A DNA stretch of 64,000 bases from Andrena cerasifolii. Lineage: Eukaryota; Arthropoda; Insecta; Hymenoptera; Andrenidae. Positions 22,773 through 33,798 of this stretch are shown here, piece after piece. The stretch's first letter is position 1. Each line of letters begins with the position of its first letter. The notes under the pieces are model-generated. The model worked only from the letters and a program-made list of their open reading frames with translations. It was not told where the DNA came from and did no database searches. The position numbers were made by a program, and so were the translations under genes. The stretch is from NCBI RefSeq assembly GCF_050908995.1, contig NC_135126.1, positions 1,240,001 through 1,304,000 on the forward strand, given 5' to 3'.

Positions 22773-24180
22773 AGCATTGTAGCTGAAATTGTACGTGGTT
22801 GTACTTGTGCCCAACAACATGTACGTGCACCTTCGAAAACAGCTGCGTACGATCGATTAAATGGACTTTTGGCCGTCCTGCAATCTGTTATTCGCGCCGC
22901 AATTAGCGGAAACGAAGGAAAAAGGAAGCGCAACGTGTTACCCAGACCTCGAATTTTCCCCCGCTATTTGCTCCGCGTTCATCTTCTAACTTGAGGTAGG
23001 AACGAGTGGAAACGGAAATACTTCGCGATAATCGGATGAGGGCAGATGAATATTCACAGACGCATGCGCGCGCATAGGGAAAAGTAGGATAATCCGCGCC
23101 ACTACTCGCGTTTGGATTTTTAGTAGGTATTTCCTTCGCCGAGAGCCAAACGAAATTACAGACATCGTTATATATTTCACGCCTTTATGGTAATATGGCT
23201 ATAGTGAAAATTAAGGTAATATTGCACGCCAACCTGTCTGTGCTGTAATAATTGGAATCAATATCACGGTCGTACCGAAAGGAACAAGAACTCGCAAATT
23301 TTAGTATGCACCTTGATCGGAAAAGCATGCATAAACTTTGCTTCGACAGAGGAAAATTAATACAACCTTGCCCTCGAGATTTAATTTCAAATTGTACGAA
23401 ACTAAGAACTCTGACGTACCAAAATTTTTAGCTAACAATCCATCATTTAAATCATACCTGTATCCATATTTCGCGCGAAGGTTGGGTAAAGATTAAAATT
23501 TAAAAATAAGATAGACACAACTTCTGAATTCTGTATAAAATTGATGAAAGATTGAAGAATTTTTCTAACATCAGTGCCCGAAGAAAACAAAACTTAGAAA
23601 TAAATCTAAGTAAATATATTAGTAACGTGTTAGTATTCCCAAAAATATTTCTCCCACATAAGAACCCGACGTTTTCCAAACCGCCCATGCTTATGGCACA
23701 AACGACGCGAGACGAAAGCCCCACGTCAAACCACCCAGAAAAAGCCACAATAGCGAAATCATGAGACGAACCCTCGTCCCTAAACGCATCTAATCTCCGA
23801 ATAGGGTCCCAAAAATGGGCAACGCGTAGAAATATTTCTGCATCGGGCACAGGATATCCGCGATTCTCCACGCATCAGGGGCACAGGGGTGCCTCTGGGT
23901 GGCGAGAGACGGACAAGTGGCCGAAATGTGTATGGAAATCACTCGTATTTGCGACCCGTACCGCGCAGGCCTCGCGAGCACATTAGATATTAGATTTAGC
24001 GCGCTTACAACTGTCGCTGTGCGTAATTAGGGGTGTGCTCCCCCATCGAAACAGATGGCAGCCCTTAGGCTACGAGATAATTCCGTGAAGAGAACCATCC
24101 ACGGGCGGAGGGGAGGGAGGGATGGTGGAGAGCCGTGGCTGCAGCCGAGGAAACCGACAGAGATGATTCTACGCGAGGAA
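22773..24180. other. Unassigned DNA
   Basis: Frames of up to 123 codons (minus strand, 23500-23871) lack recognisable domains. No repeat structure is seen. Confidence 0.35.
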
Positions 24181-24182
24181 AA

Positions 24183-24230
24183 TATATAAAGGAGACCGCG
24201 GAGAAAGGAGCGGCAGAGAGATAAGCGAAC
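24183..24230 (+). promoter_or_regulatory. Possible TATA-box core promoter
   Basis: TATATAAAGGAG at 24183 lies in a GC-rich setting (24020-24460), and a start site would be expected about 30 bases downstream, near 24213. The GC context makes the TATA stand out. I found no downstream exon and no arthropod initiator TCAGT at the expected spacing, so this remains a weak call. Confidence 0.2.
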
Positions 24231-25164
24231 TTGGGAATAGATTCTCGGGGGCAGAATTGCGCGACCGGGTCCAATTCGCGGGGCGACATCCGTTATCAAA
24301 CTCCTTTAATAATTCATCGAAATTAGATAATACCGCGGAACGGATAGGGAAGCTCGTATGGGCCGCATCTACGTATTTAAGCGTATTAAAGCGTCTGTAC
24401 GTCTGTAAGGCGGTCCCTGGTTACCGAGTAAAACGGTTTTACTCGTCGTTCAGCGGGATCTGATACCGAGACAATGAGAGCCTCTCCGTATTATCTGTTC
24501 TCGAAACTATCTATCTGTCCGTATCCGCCCCGATTCTCTATCTCACGAGAATAACAGGATTGCCACGCGAATTGAATGGCCACCGTATAAAATTCGCATT
24601 CAACGCGACCACCGCGCGCGGCACGATAATGGCGTCCCTACATATCGCGACTTCAAAAACGGTAATCCGGTCCGTGAACGGTCGTAAAAACGATTGGATT
24701 TGAGGGGAACTCTGGCAAACCGTGACAGGGAAATGTGCTCGATGATGTGTGCACTGTTTTTGGAAAACTATCCCGATGGAGCAGCGAACGTTTGACTGCC
24801 TGGATGTTTGAGAGTTGAGACGTCTGTACGATGGATGAATACAGATGCTTTTGTACGGACGTCACGAGTGGTTTATAGGAATAGATTTCAGTGAAGTTGT
24901 GCGTAGTTATTATGCAATGATCGTTGCTAATTAAGAAAGATTACGAAACAATTTTAACGTTTGCAGTGAATTTAAAGTAGAGGAGCGACGTTAATTGGAA
25001 ATTTAGGCTAACTTGTGGATTATCGAGGAAATATAGTTCAGATGATAACAGGATAAAAGAGAAAAGATTGTTAAATCATTCTAGTTATTATACCCACATA
25101 TCATATAAATAAAAAATATGCACACAGAAATTGAGGAGGTAAGACAGAAAGTAAGCTTACGTAA
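24231..25164. other. Unassigned DNA
   Basis: GC-rich unique sequence continues to about 24640, then the DNA becomes AT-rich. No gene or repeat is recognised. Confidence 0.35.
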
Positions 25165-26163
25165 CACTGTCCAATAAAATTGAACTTTTTTTCTGTTCTG
25201 TAACATTCAATAGCCGTTTCATATAGGTTTTCGTGCGCTGAAAACGAATTCGCAAACCGTTTGTCACCATCACGCTCAGTTCTTGAGAAATTCGATTTTC
25301 AAAAAAACTGCAAATTTTCAACTTTGAACATTTTTCCTGTCGGAACGGTAATAGTTATTCGGTTGCTCGTTGCGTCAAAGTATTCTATAAACCCTCCTGA
25401 ATACACACACAACGATATAAGTTATTGGTGCATTATCAACATTTAAATATATTTAAACAACGATCAAAGCGAAAAGAATTTTTTTGCAGATATCTTGCTA
25501 TATATTTTAAAAATTGAGGGTCTAGGAGAAAATTTGACTAGTGCACGCGATGCAACAGAAATTTTTCTTTCGGAAACCACTAACAGAACTAGTAAGTCAC
25601 GGTTTGTTTTCAATACAGAAACGAAATAGTTTGGCAAAACGTGCGCTGTGGACAGTGGTAGTTACGCGTGTTAAGCGATTGTGTGACGCTGAGCGGCAGT
25701 GTATCGCGCGCCGCCGTTGACTACCTACTGCCAAACTATTTCGCTTCTGTATTGAAAACAAAATGTGTCTTACCACTTCTGTTGATGCTGTCCGAAGGAA
25801 TAATGTCCGCTGCATCGCGCGGAATAGTCAGATTTTCTCATAAACCCTTAGTTTTGGAAATAAATTGATCGTTGCTTTGATCGTTGTTTAAACATATTTA
25901 AATGTTCATAATGCAATAATAACTTATATCGTTGTATTCAGGAAGGTTTATAGAATAATTTGACGCGACTGGCAACCGAATAATTGTTACTGTTTCAACA
26001 CAAAAGATGTTCAAAGTTGAAAATTTACAGTTTTTTTCAAAATCGAATTTCTCAAAAACTGAGGGCGATGGCGACAAACGGTTTGCGGATTCGTGTTCAG
26101 GGCAAAAAACTCTGCAAGAATCACCCAGTGGATATTGCGGAACAAAAATCGTATTGGACAGTG
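25165..26163. mobile_element. 1-kb palindromic element, copy 2
   Basis: This is a sister of the 13032-14052 element. It begins CACTGTCCAATA and ends GTATTGGACAGTG. It shares the arm motifs (TTCGTGCGCTGAAAACGAAT; TGGACAGTGGTAGT; CGCGCCGCCGT) and the CGAAATAGTTTGGC inverted pair near the apex. Relative to copy 1 it has lost a few dozen bases in the centre (after GACTACC at about 25723) and around the AACGATCAAAG segment. TA occurs at each end. No transposase. The plus frame at 26007-26405 runs out of its right arm. Confidence 0.75.
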
Positions 26164-26916
26164 TAATCAGCATAGTGTTGCTGAAGCTTACTAAATCCAG
26201 TAGAAACATACGTAATAAGTCAGACGACTGGTCGAAAAGTGATGGATTGAACGAAACTTTTAAACAATTATATCCCATTGACAGTTTTAATATCCTGCCG
26301 AACAATATTTTACGTCCATACTTTACTCATCAAGCTCAAGCCATGAATCGTGTTTTTTATTTTAAAAAGTATGGTAATGTAGCCGAATATGACGACCTCT
26401 CCTAATATGAGACCTCAGCTTATCTCCGCTACAGAACTCTTGAATGTCATAGCGATGCTATTTCTTGACTAACTAACCGTGTATTTGTTGTTTTGTCCGC
26501 ACAGTGGCATTGCAATCAATTAAGCGTCTTGAGCAAGCACATATTTCTAAAATACGTTGCAGAAATTTTTTGAAGCGGTTCGATTAACTTACAAATACCT
26601 CTAAAGTGATAATGATTTTCACAAATACTATTGTATAGTGCCTGCAATGGAGTTTAAGGCTTACTAGTCGTATATCACTGAATGATAAAGACTTAAATTC
26701 GAAGCTACTTAATAGTTATCATGTTATTGTTTCCGGATATGAGACGCGTGAAAGTTCGACTGATGAATGCGAAGAAAACACTGTTCTGAATGATAAAAGT
26801 GATTAAGAAAGAAAATTATGACACAGAATACTTGTTTTGCACGGGTCTTTATTCTTCAGATGTGCTAGGTGAACAATGGGTTAAGTGTACATATAAATTT
26901 ATACGTACACTTAAGT
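26164..26916. other. Unassigned DNA
   Basis: The downstream part of the 132-codon plus-strand frame (about 26170-26405) reads as a non-repetitive peptide with an LPNNILRPYFTHQAQAM segment. I do not recognise it; a decayed transposase remnant is only a guess. Confidence 0.25.
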
Positions 26917-27290
26917 GTTACGACGAGCGTGGTGGGCCCACGAAGACTGTGGTACTGAAGAAATAGATTTCACATGCCGACTTTATAAGAAAAAAAAATA
27001 AGTTTCAGGAAAAAACAAGGTAATCATTTACTTTAGGGATTCCTCAGCGATTTTGATGAAATTTGGATATGTTGTAAAACTCCACATTTTGAACAACTTT
27101 TTCCTATACACGTTACCGTCGCTCGGCCATAGTTTCCGAGATATCTGCGAAAAACTTCTGTTGAAGTATAAAGTGTTATGATGGCCGTGGTGGGCCCACG
27201 AAGACTTCGGTGTTGGGCCCACGAAGACTGCAGTAGTGAAAAAATAGATTTCACATGCCGACTTTATAAACAAATTGTTTCAGGAAAAAA
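26917..27290. repeat. Direct repeat, two copies about 255 bp apart
   Basis: CGTGGTGGGCCCACGAAGAC occurs at about 26929 and again at about 27187, each followed by an AATAGATTTCACATGCCGAC segment and then TTTCAGGAAAAAACAA. The second copy contains a further internal duplication of the GGGCCCACGAAGACT word. Frames at 27028-27273 are translations of this repeat. The nature of the element is unknown. Confidence 0.7.
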
Positions 27291-27299
27291 CAAACTGGA

Positions 27300-30200
27300 T
27301 CCTATATTAGGAACCCATTTTGTCATCTGCGTATTTGAATGACTTTCGTTTTGATATTATTATGAAGAAACCGAATCTTTGTTACAGTACGTTCCAGTAG
27401 GTTGCTGAAGAATACATATTCTCCTTTTTTAGAACTTGTATCGAATTTTAATAAAAGTGTTCTTATTCAAGAGTTATGATGTTTTTAAGAAAAGGGTCTC
27501 ACATTCGGCTGCTTTACCCTATAAGCAGTAATTCCACGAAACTTTCAAAAAGAGTCCAAACGCCGAAAATTACCCAATACATCGGTGCGCCAACTTTTAT
27601 CTCTCCACGAAGAAGGAAAACACGAGAGAGAAGAAATCACGAGACATACGATAGCGGTCACCGGAACAACAGAAGACAAAGCTGAAGTGACGCTTCCCAC
27701 TAAGCATCCTGACGCTGACTCCCACTATGTTACGAGGATTTATTCTCGCCCCTTGTGCCAGCCACGCAAAGCAATGTTAATTGTCGGAAGTTGAGCGTGC
27801 ATCGCGGGCAAGGCAATAAAGGTCGTAGACAGAGGAGGGAAAAAGAAGAGCGCGTGGAGGGAAGAAAGTGTCTGAGGAGTGCTTACAGCGGCGTGTAAGT
27901 GGTACGGGGTACATTAGGGTCAATTCATTTGCATGCACTTTTACGTCCTTCCGCCCTCAAAAAATATTTATCGCCCCGAGGTTTCACCGTGACGCCTCGC
28001 TTATGAATTATGCATGGGAACGCGCGAGACGCAGTAGCTCATTCCTGGCCGCAATTTCGCCATTGAAGTGTAATTTCAGCGGGGGCCACCGGTATTAGAA
28101 GCACCAACGAGCTTTTTGTGACGGTGCTTACAAACGACATAGCGACGAGGTGTCGTTCGGCCGGACGCCGACTATCTGCACCCCGACAAAGGGCGCTTTG
28201 CTCGACACCCGCGGGACAAAGGGCCGAGGAGATTGTTTCGCATTCGGGAAATGAATTTAGCCGGCGAAAATGGCGGGATCGAGTTATCGCGGGGACTCTT
28301 TGAGGCGTTTACGCGACAAAGACGACGGCGCCTGCTGAAAACACGGGCCGCGGGGTCGGGTCCGCAGGAGCTCGGCCCGAGGTTCCTTGGAAATCACGGG
28401 AACTTTTGTTGGCGCGCGTGACACGTGAAATTTTAAAGGTGGTCGGAAAGAAAGCGAATTTCAACGAGCCCCGCAAACGATGGGCGCTAGCTAGTTTGCG
28501 TCCCCGTCGTGCTTGAATAATTCCACGCATGGTACGTGCTCCACGTGTCATTAAGTGTCGTTAAAATATTTAAACGCGGCCTTGATGTGTGCCTTTTTCA
28601 ACCGCGACATTCTATGCTTAATGTTTCACCGCATATTTACGACTCGTTCTATGCGACCGTGCGTGGAATAGCGGAGTTGCTACGTGACCGCGTGCTTTTA
28701 TAGGATTATCCGTCATGATGCTCTTTCGAAAACGTCACGCACGATGCAGTTACTTCAAACCAATGATTTACGCCGCATTTGCGCGTCGATCTCGATCGAT
28801 GACTCTATTTTCGCATGGATATTGTGGGCAGAGGAATTTGTTTATTTCTCTGTGAACCCAATTATGGGGGGCAGTGTGATGCCTGAGATATGACGTAGCT
28901 TATCACTGGTTATCAGCCTTTTCTATGTTGTCTTTAACGAATTCAACTAGGAGAACTTGTATTACGATTAACATTAACTAAAACGACGTTTAAATCATTT
29001 TCACTGCCGAGTATGGTAAAACGGTTACAAGTCGTGGGAACGGTGAAACCGATTGTTTTGACCGTAGGAATTTACCACTTGCTTAACTCACGTACGTAGG
29101 CGAATTTCTTGTTCCAATTCGCGACTACGCCTCCAGCGGCAAATTCATGACGGTGGAGAAAGGTTTAATTTTGAAATAGAGGCGCAAGTATGGAAAACAA
29201 TAACGATATATTCTAGCAGTGAAAGTTGTGGGGAAAAAAGTCTTTACGCAAGTGTCAAAATGCGTCTTGTAGAAGAATCTTTTTAGAGTATCGCAGCCAC
29301 GAGAAAACCGCTTCTCCTACAGCCTCTACGCGGGTGGAGCCCAATTATCATCTCCAAATTATCTGCAGCTTATTGCAGGTGATCACCTAATGTAGACGTG
29401 ACCTTTGCCTGCAGTTTGGTCCCCAAGGACAGAGAAAAAATCTCAAAGGACGACGCGTTCTGTCACCTCGAAGACACTGTCCAGACGCCCGAGTTACAAT
29501 GCTTGGGCCTAGACTATCTGGCGCCTGCCAGAGTGAACCCTTGATAATTTACGAGTCCCCTTTTCGGAGACGGAACACCGATTCCAATTTCGATGAACAA
29601 GAGATCGTTGATTAATATTCAGGCACAATGTTCTTATCAGCAACGGTTCAACGTAATATCGCGAAATTTATTTGCCACCGATCAAACGGGCACCTTTGAT
29701 CGTGTATTTGGACGCGTTATAATTTCCTGGAACACTTTGCACCGTTGCCCCCCCCCCCCCCTTTGATAGGTATAACGTAGCCAAAATGAAATCCGAGATT
29801 ATGTGCTGATCGAACGATCCGCGTATAAATCGCCGTTCAAACAGAAACGCCTGGTATCGGCGGAGGTACACGGTGGACAGTTTATACATCGATGAAGTTT
29901 ACGATATAGGTAAACGCTGATTGACCACCATCGTCCCGTGGAGCGGGCAGTAACAACAGCGCCACTCGTCACACGCTTCGAAACGAACAATAATAGAATC
30001 TAGTCGTTGCGGAAACAACTGCGTAGCAATCTTGAACCGAAGATGTGAACCATGAGTAGCTATAAACGAAGGGTAAGGGGGAAACAGGGAACGTCACAAA
30101 ACAGCATTATCGAGAAAATTAAGTTTTAATACCTTAGTCCATCAGCAGGGAAACAAGGTTCAACGAATTTAATTTTCTTATATAATTTTTTTCTTAAATA

Positions 30201-30773
30201 ATATCTTGTTTTACCTTGACGACAGAAGCTTATGCTTAGGCAAAGAGACGAGACATTCCATATTTTGTCCCAGTGCAGAGTGGACATTTACTGTTTTTAA
30301 CCGGTACACCAAATCTTTAACGTTATCTTACGGGCGCATTTGAACTGTATGACCCTTTGTGATTCGACAGTCCTGTAGGCCCAATTGCCTCCAACAAAAT
30401 ATGCTATAAACCGCAACATCGCGAAAAATGGATGTTCCCAGTTTTTTTCCCTTACCCTTCAAGTACTGATAACCTTTACCATCCCTTCAAGGATAAACCC
30501 AAAATCTAATTTCCACATCGGTAGACTAATATTATTTTCCGCATACACTGGGTAGTAAAGATTACGTCAGAAGACGTAGCTTGTATTCGTGTCCCTACCC
30601 TTCTATTTTACGACCAACTTATTACTGTAACTAATTGGAAATTAATCGGTCATCGATGATAGGATAGGTCCTCGCATAAACGTCACCTACTGCTCTACCC
30701 CAGTAAGTATTCATTTTCGCGCTCGTTGCACAGAAATGAAGGGAAAGGTAGAAATGTTTATAGTGTACGTTAC
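27300..30773. other. Mostly unique DNA, GC-rich at 27950-28700
   Basis: The segment 27950-28560 is CpG-rich and includes TATGAATTATGCATGGG (about 28000; POU/homeodomain-like) and CCACGTGTCATTAAGTG (about 28540; E-box CACGTG). It may be regulatory. A poly-C run of 14 bases lies near 29749. If the minus-strand exon at 30774 is real, part of this stretch is its first intron. No downstream exon was recognised. Confidence 0.3.
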
Positions 30774-30870
30774 CAGTGGTGAACGCTGCGGATGTTGGTC
30801 GGCTATCCTGCAGTAGGAAGCACACGAAAACGAAGAAGACCACCATTCTGGGCAGAAGATTGAAAGCCAT
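30774..30870 (-). CDS. Putative first coding exon of a secreted or membrane protein (partial)
   Basis: A minus-strand start codon at 30870 (context GAAATGGC, with G at -3 and G at +4) opens MAFNLLPR, then a strongly hydrophobic run MVVFFVFVCFLL, then QDSRPTSAAFTT. That is the layout of an n-, h- and c-region signal peptide, with likely cleavage after an Ala near residue 28. It is followed by CTG|GTAACG, a good splice donor, in phase 1. Two in-frame ATGs a little upstream (near 30894 and 30900) could also serve. Without a donor the frame simply runs on to 30631. I cannot name the family and did not find exon 2, so the gene is inferred, not shown. A chance hydrophobic frame is the alternative. 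Confidence 0.4.
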
Positions 30871-30879
30871 TTCTTTGCT

Positions 30880-32170
30880 CCTCTTAACGGGCATCCGCAT
30901 TCCAGGCAGCAACTTTGCGGAGCCAACGGCGGTACCACATGCACGATCCACGTGCGAACCGCATTCGCAATTAATCGACACACCAACGAGATCTCTCGCC
31001 CCCCTCAGTAGTCCTCGCGAACGCTCAAGGTCGTCCTTCCATTCGCGAAACGATCTTCTCGATCCACACGCACGTTTATCCACGCACGCACGCCCGCTCG
31101 AACCTGAAACCGACTTGCCCGTCAGACCTTCGGCCCGACTCCACTGGGAACGTTCTCCAGAAGAAGCTCCCGGACGGCCTTCCATAGAAACAGATCACAG
31201 ACAAAGGCGATTCACGATCCTCCAGCTGTGGGGCCACTGTCAACGACAACAACGATCAGCCTGCGTCTCGATTAGGTCAGGATTTTATAAAATATTATGT
31301 CCCTCCAACGCATCCTAGACCAATCACTCAGACCTCGAACCGAACGATCGCGGTACCGTTGCGCGACAGCCACGCGTTATCGATCAGCGTCGACCCGGAT
31401 CGAGCCGCCCGATCCACGAAATCTCCTCCAACCGCGGCAGAAAATTAAGGGAAACACGCGCAAGAAAAACGTCCCGAACGAACGAGTGTACGACGATCTG
31501 CTCGACCGAGGCGATCGTGGATCCGAACGATCGAGGCGCGCGTGCGATCGTCGAGCGGCGACAACAACTCCCACGACTGCACGCTCGAGACGGCCGGCGT
31601 CGACTGGCGTCCACGGGCACAGAGGGGACCGGCCGACGAGGCAGACGTGGAGCACGCCGACGTCCCGGCGTCACGGCGCATATCTCTGCCACCCCTAGCA
31701 GGAGATCTCTCACCCTTTGGTGGACCAGGCCAATCGGCGCTTAGGAGTCACCGCCCATCGCATCGCGGGGGCGGCACCGCCCCCGAATTAAGATTTTCGA
31801 CTTTTCCAAGTCGGTCCCGTTCCGACGCACGTCCCGGCAGCACCCCGTCTCTCTGTTTCATCCCCCTTTGTAGCCACCCTGCGTTCCCCGTCGCCTCTCT
31901 TCGCGGTACGTTTCACACGCGCCCGCGCCCACACGCGTCATCCACCCACCGCGCTTTCTTTCCGCGGCGGTTCAGCATGCGAGCAACGTGCCGCGCTACC
32001 AACAGGAAACCGCGAAGAACGCGGCTAATTCCAACCTTTGCGAGGAGGTACGCTCAGCGTTTGACTTGTGGCGAACGAAAGCCTGATGGGGGATCCTGTT
32101 TACGGTAGACGAAGCGGGAGACTGCGACGAAGGACGCGGCCGACGAGCCAGAATGTAAATGTTTCCAGGC
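30880..32170 (-). promoter_or_regulatory. CpG-rich block, candidate promoter and 5' UTR of the minus-strand exon
   Basis: This is the most GC- and CpG-dense stretch of the window and lies directly upstream of the putative signal-peptide exon. Several frames stay open on both strands (184, 188 and 180 codons) simply because stop codons are rare at this composition. Their Arg/Ser/Pro/His-rich products have no domain. Dense CGATCG and CGACG words are unmethylated-promoter-like. No TATA box is evident. Function is inferred from composition and position. Confidence 0.3.
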
Positions 32171-32510
32171 TGCTTTCATTGCTCGGTGGAGAGGGGCAGC
32201 TTGTTGTGTTTGGGGGAATCGTTCGTCTTGCCGAGAATATGGTATTCAAGGTGTGTGTGTACCATTCGGGTACTGAAATGGAGAGTCTGCTAATCCGAAA
32301 ATTCTAATTCCATAAAACTCGGTGCGAATGTGGAGCGTGTTGAAGTGTGCATGCAATTTTTCTGCGGAAATTCACTCCCAAAGGGTGTAGGTAATTGTTT
32401 TCTTCGTTGCTTTGATATAACTTTGTAACGGTGCGAGATACAACAAAACTTTAAATACAAGAATTCAGTTTATTTTTATGCTCTATCACACTACCAAAAG
32501 AACAATTGGC
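32171..32510. other. Unassigned DNA
   Basis: Transition from the GC-rich block into AT-rich DNA. Nothing recognised. Confidence 0.4.
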
Positions 32511-33220
32511 TGTACTTTCGAATGGCCCCAATGGCCGATCGACACGAGATTTGTGGGGAGGGTGTTTGGACCCTAAATCTAAAATTGTTGCTTCGGGAAT
32601 TTATTAGTTTACGAGATATTTATAAAAAAACTTTTAGTATTTCTGTTGACTTATTCCGACATATTACAGTCCACTTTACAACTTGTTCTGGATATTAGTA
32701 TTGGTTGGGGCTAGATTAGGGCGGGGGGCGCGTAAAGCGATGTAGGTTTGGAGATTTGAACCAGAAACTTGGAGATGCGATCCATCCTATTATACAGGGT
32801 GGGTACCTATTACTTTATTGATAGGCAATACTCTAGGGCGTGATTCTACAGACCAAAATAAGACGAAAATATAGAATACAATTTTTTAATATCGCGCTTC
32901 GTTTTCGAGAAAATTGGCTTTGAATTTCAGCTAAATGTGCATGCCATTTAGGCGCCTGAGGGGCACGCGGAGGCAAGGGGAACGCGTCCAGCTGTCCGTA
33001 GGACCATTTGGGGGGAGGGCAGGATAAAACACTGTTAGGGATACGTATATGCAGTTCGAAAAAATAATTTAAAAAAAAATTAACAATAATTTTTTATTAA
33101 TATTTCGGAAACTAATAAATTCCCGAAGCTACAATTTTAGATTTAGGGTCCACACCCCCTCCCCACCCATCCCCTCAAGCCTCGTGTCGATCGGCCACTG
33201 GGACCATTCGGAAGTAAATC
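32511..33220. mobile_element. Foldback element, about 710 bp
   Basis: The left arm has TACTTTCGAATGGCCCCAAT, GGCCGATCGACACGAG and CCCTAAATCTAAAATTGTTGC. The right arm ends with their inverse copies (GCTACAATTTTAGATTTAGGG, CTCGTGTCGATCGGCCACT). The arms are roughly 120-140 bp. The middle (about 32700-33040) includes a TCGAGAAAATTGGCTTTGAA motif close to the arm of the MITE at 21438. No target duplication could be fixed. Confidence 0.7.
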
Positions 33221-33419
33221 CGAACAAAATTTCCACGACACGTAATTTATAAATAAAATAATTTTTTTATTGTTTTATATATAAATTATTAACTGTAAGA
33301 GAGAGACATTTATTTTAGGCCACAAAAGTAAAATTCTCAATGATTTATTGAAATATAAAAGTATATAATTGTTTCATAAATTTTCTTATTTGCAAGAAAC
33401 AATTTTCCACTTTTGTACT
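33221..33419. other. AT-rich spacer
   Basis: AT-rich sequence separating two foldbacks. Nothing recognised. Confidence 0.4.
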
Positions 33420-33798
33420 TATACAGGATGTTTCCAAGTTTTCCTGAAAAACTGCAGGTGCATAGTCTACAAGTGAATATAAGAAGAAAATGTTATATGA
33501 ACTTAAGCTGTAAAAACTTTATTACAGAAAGTGCAAAAAAAGTAAAATTCTCATAAAACTTGCAATGTAATAAATTTCATGCTATTATACATCGATGCCA
33601 AGCTTGTCTCAACGTACAAGAACGACATTTTAAAATGAGAAATTAAGCCGTTGCTACCTGCATATCATAGCTGATGCTGCGTTCATATTTGCTTATAACT
33701 TTGTAATAAAGTGTTTACAGCTGAACTTCATATAACATTTTCTTCTTCTGTTCATGTGTAAATTATGCTACTGCAATTTTTCGGAACATCCCGGAAAC
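33420..33798. mobile_element. Mariner-type foldback MITE, about 380 bp
   Basis: The left arm starts TATACAGGATGTTTCC and continues GAAGAAAATGTTATATGAAC. The right arm is its inverse (TTCATATAACATTTTCTTC; GGAACATCCCGG). The ACAGGATGT end style is shared with Tc1/mariner MITEs of insects, and a family member of similar style sits at 43997. The left tip has extra bases relative to the right. Confidence 0.65.

Noticed and set aside
29745..29765. Poly-C run as a hAT MITE end like those at 1-376 and 39721
   Set aside because: There is no CAGTGGCG-type terminus beside it and no inverted partner.
31377..32108. Overlapping Arg/Ser/Pro-rich frames on both strands up to 188 codons
   Set aside because: High GC makes stop codons rare. 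There is no domain, no consistent start and no frame preference.
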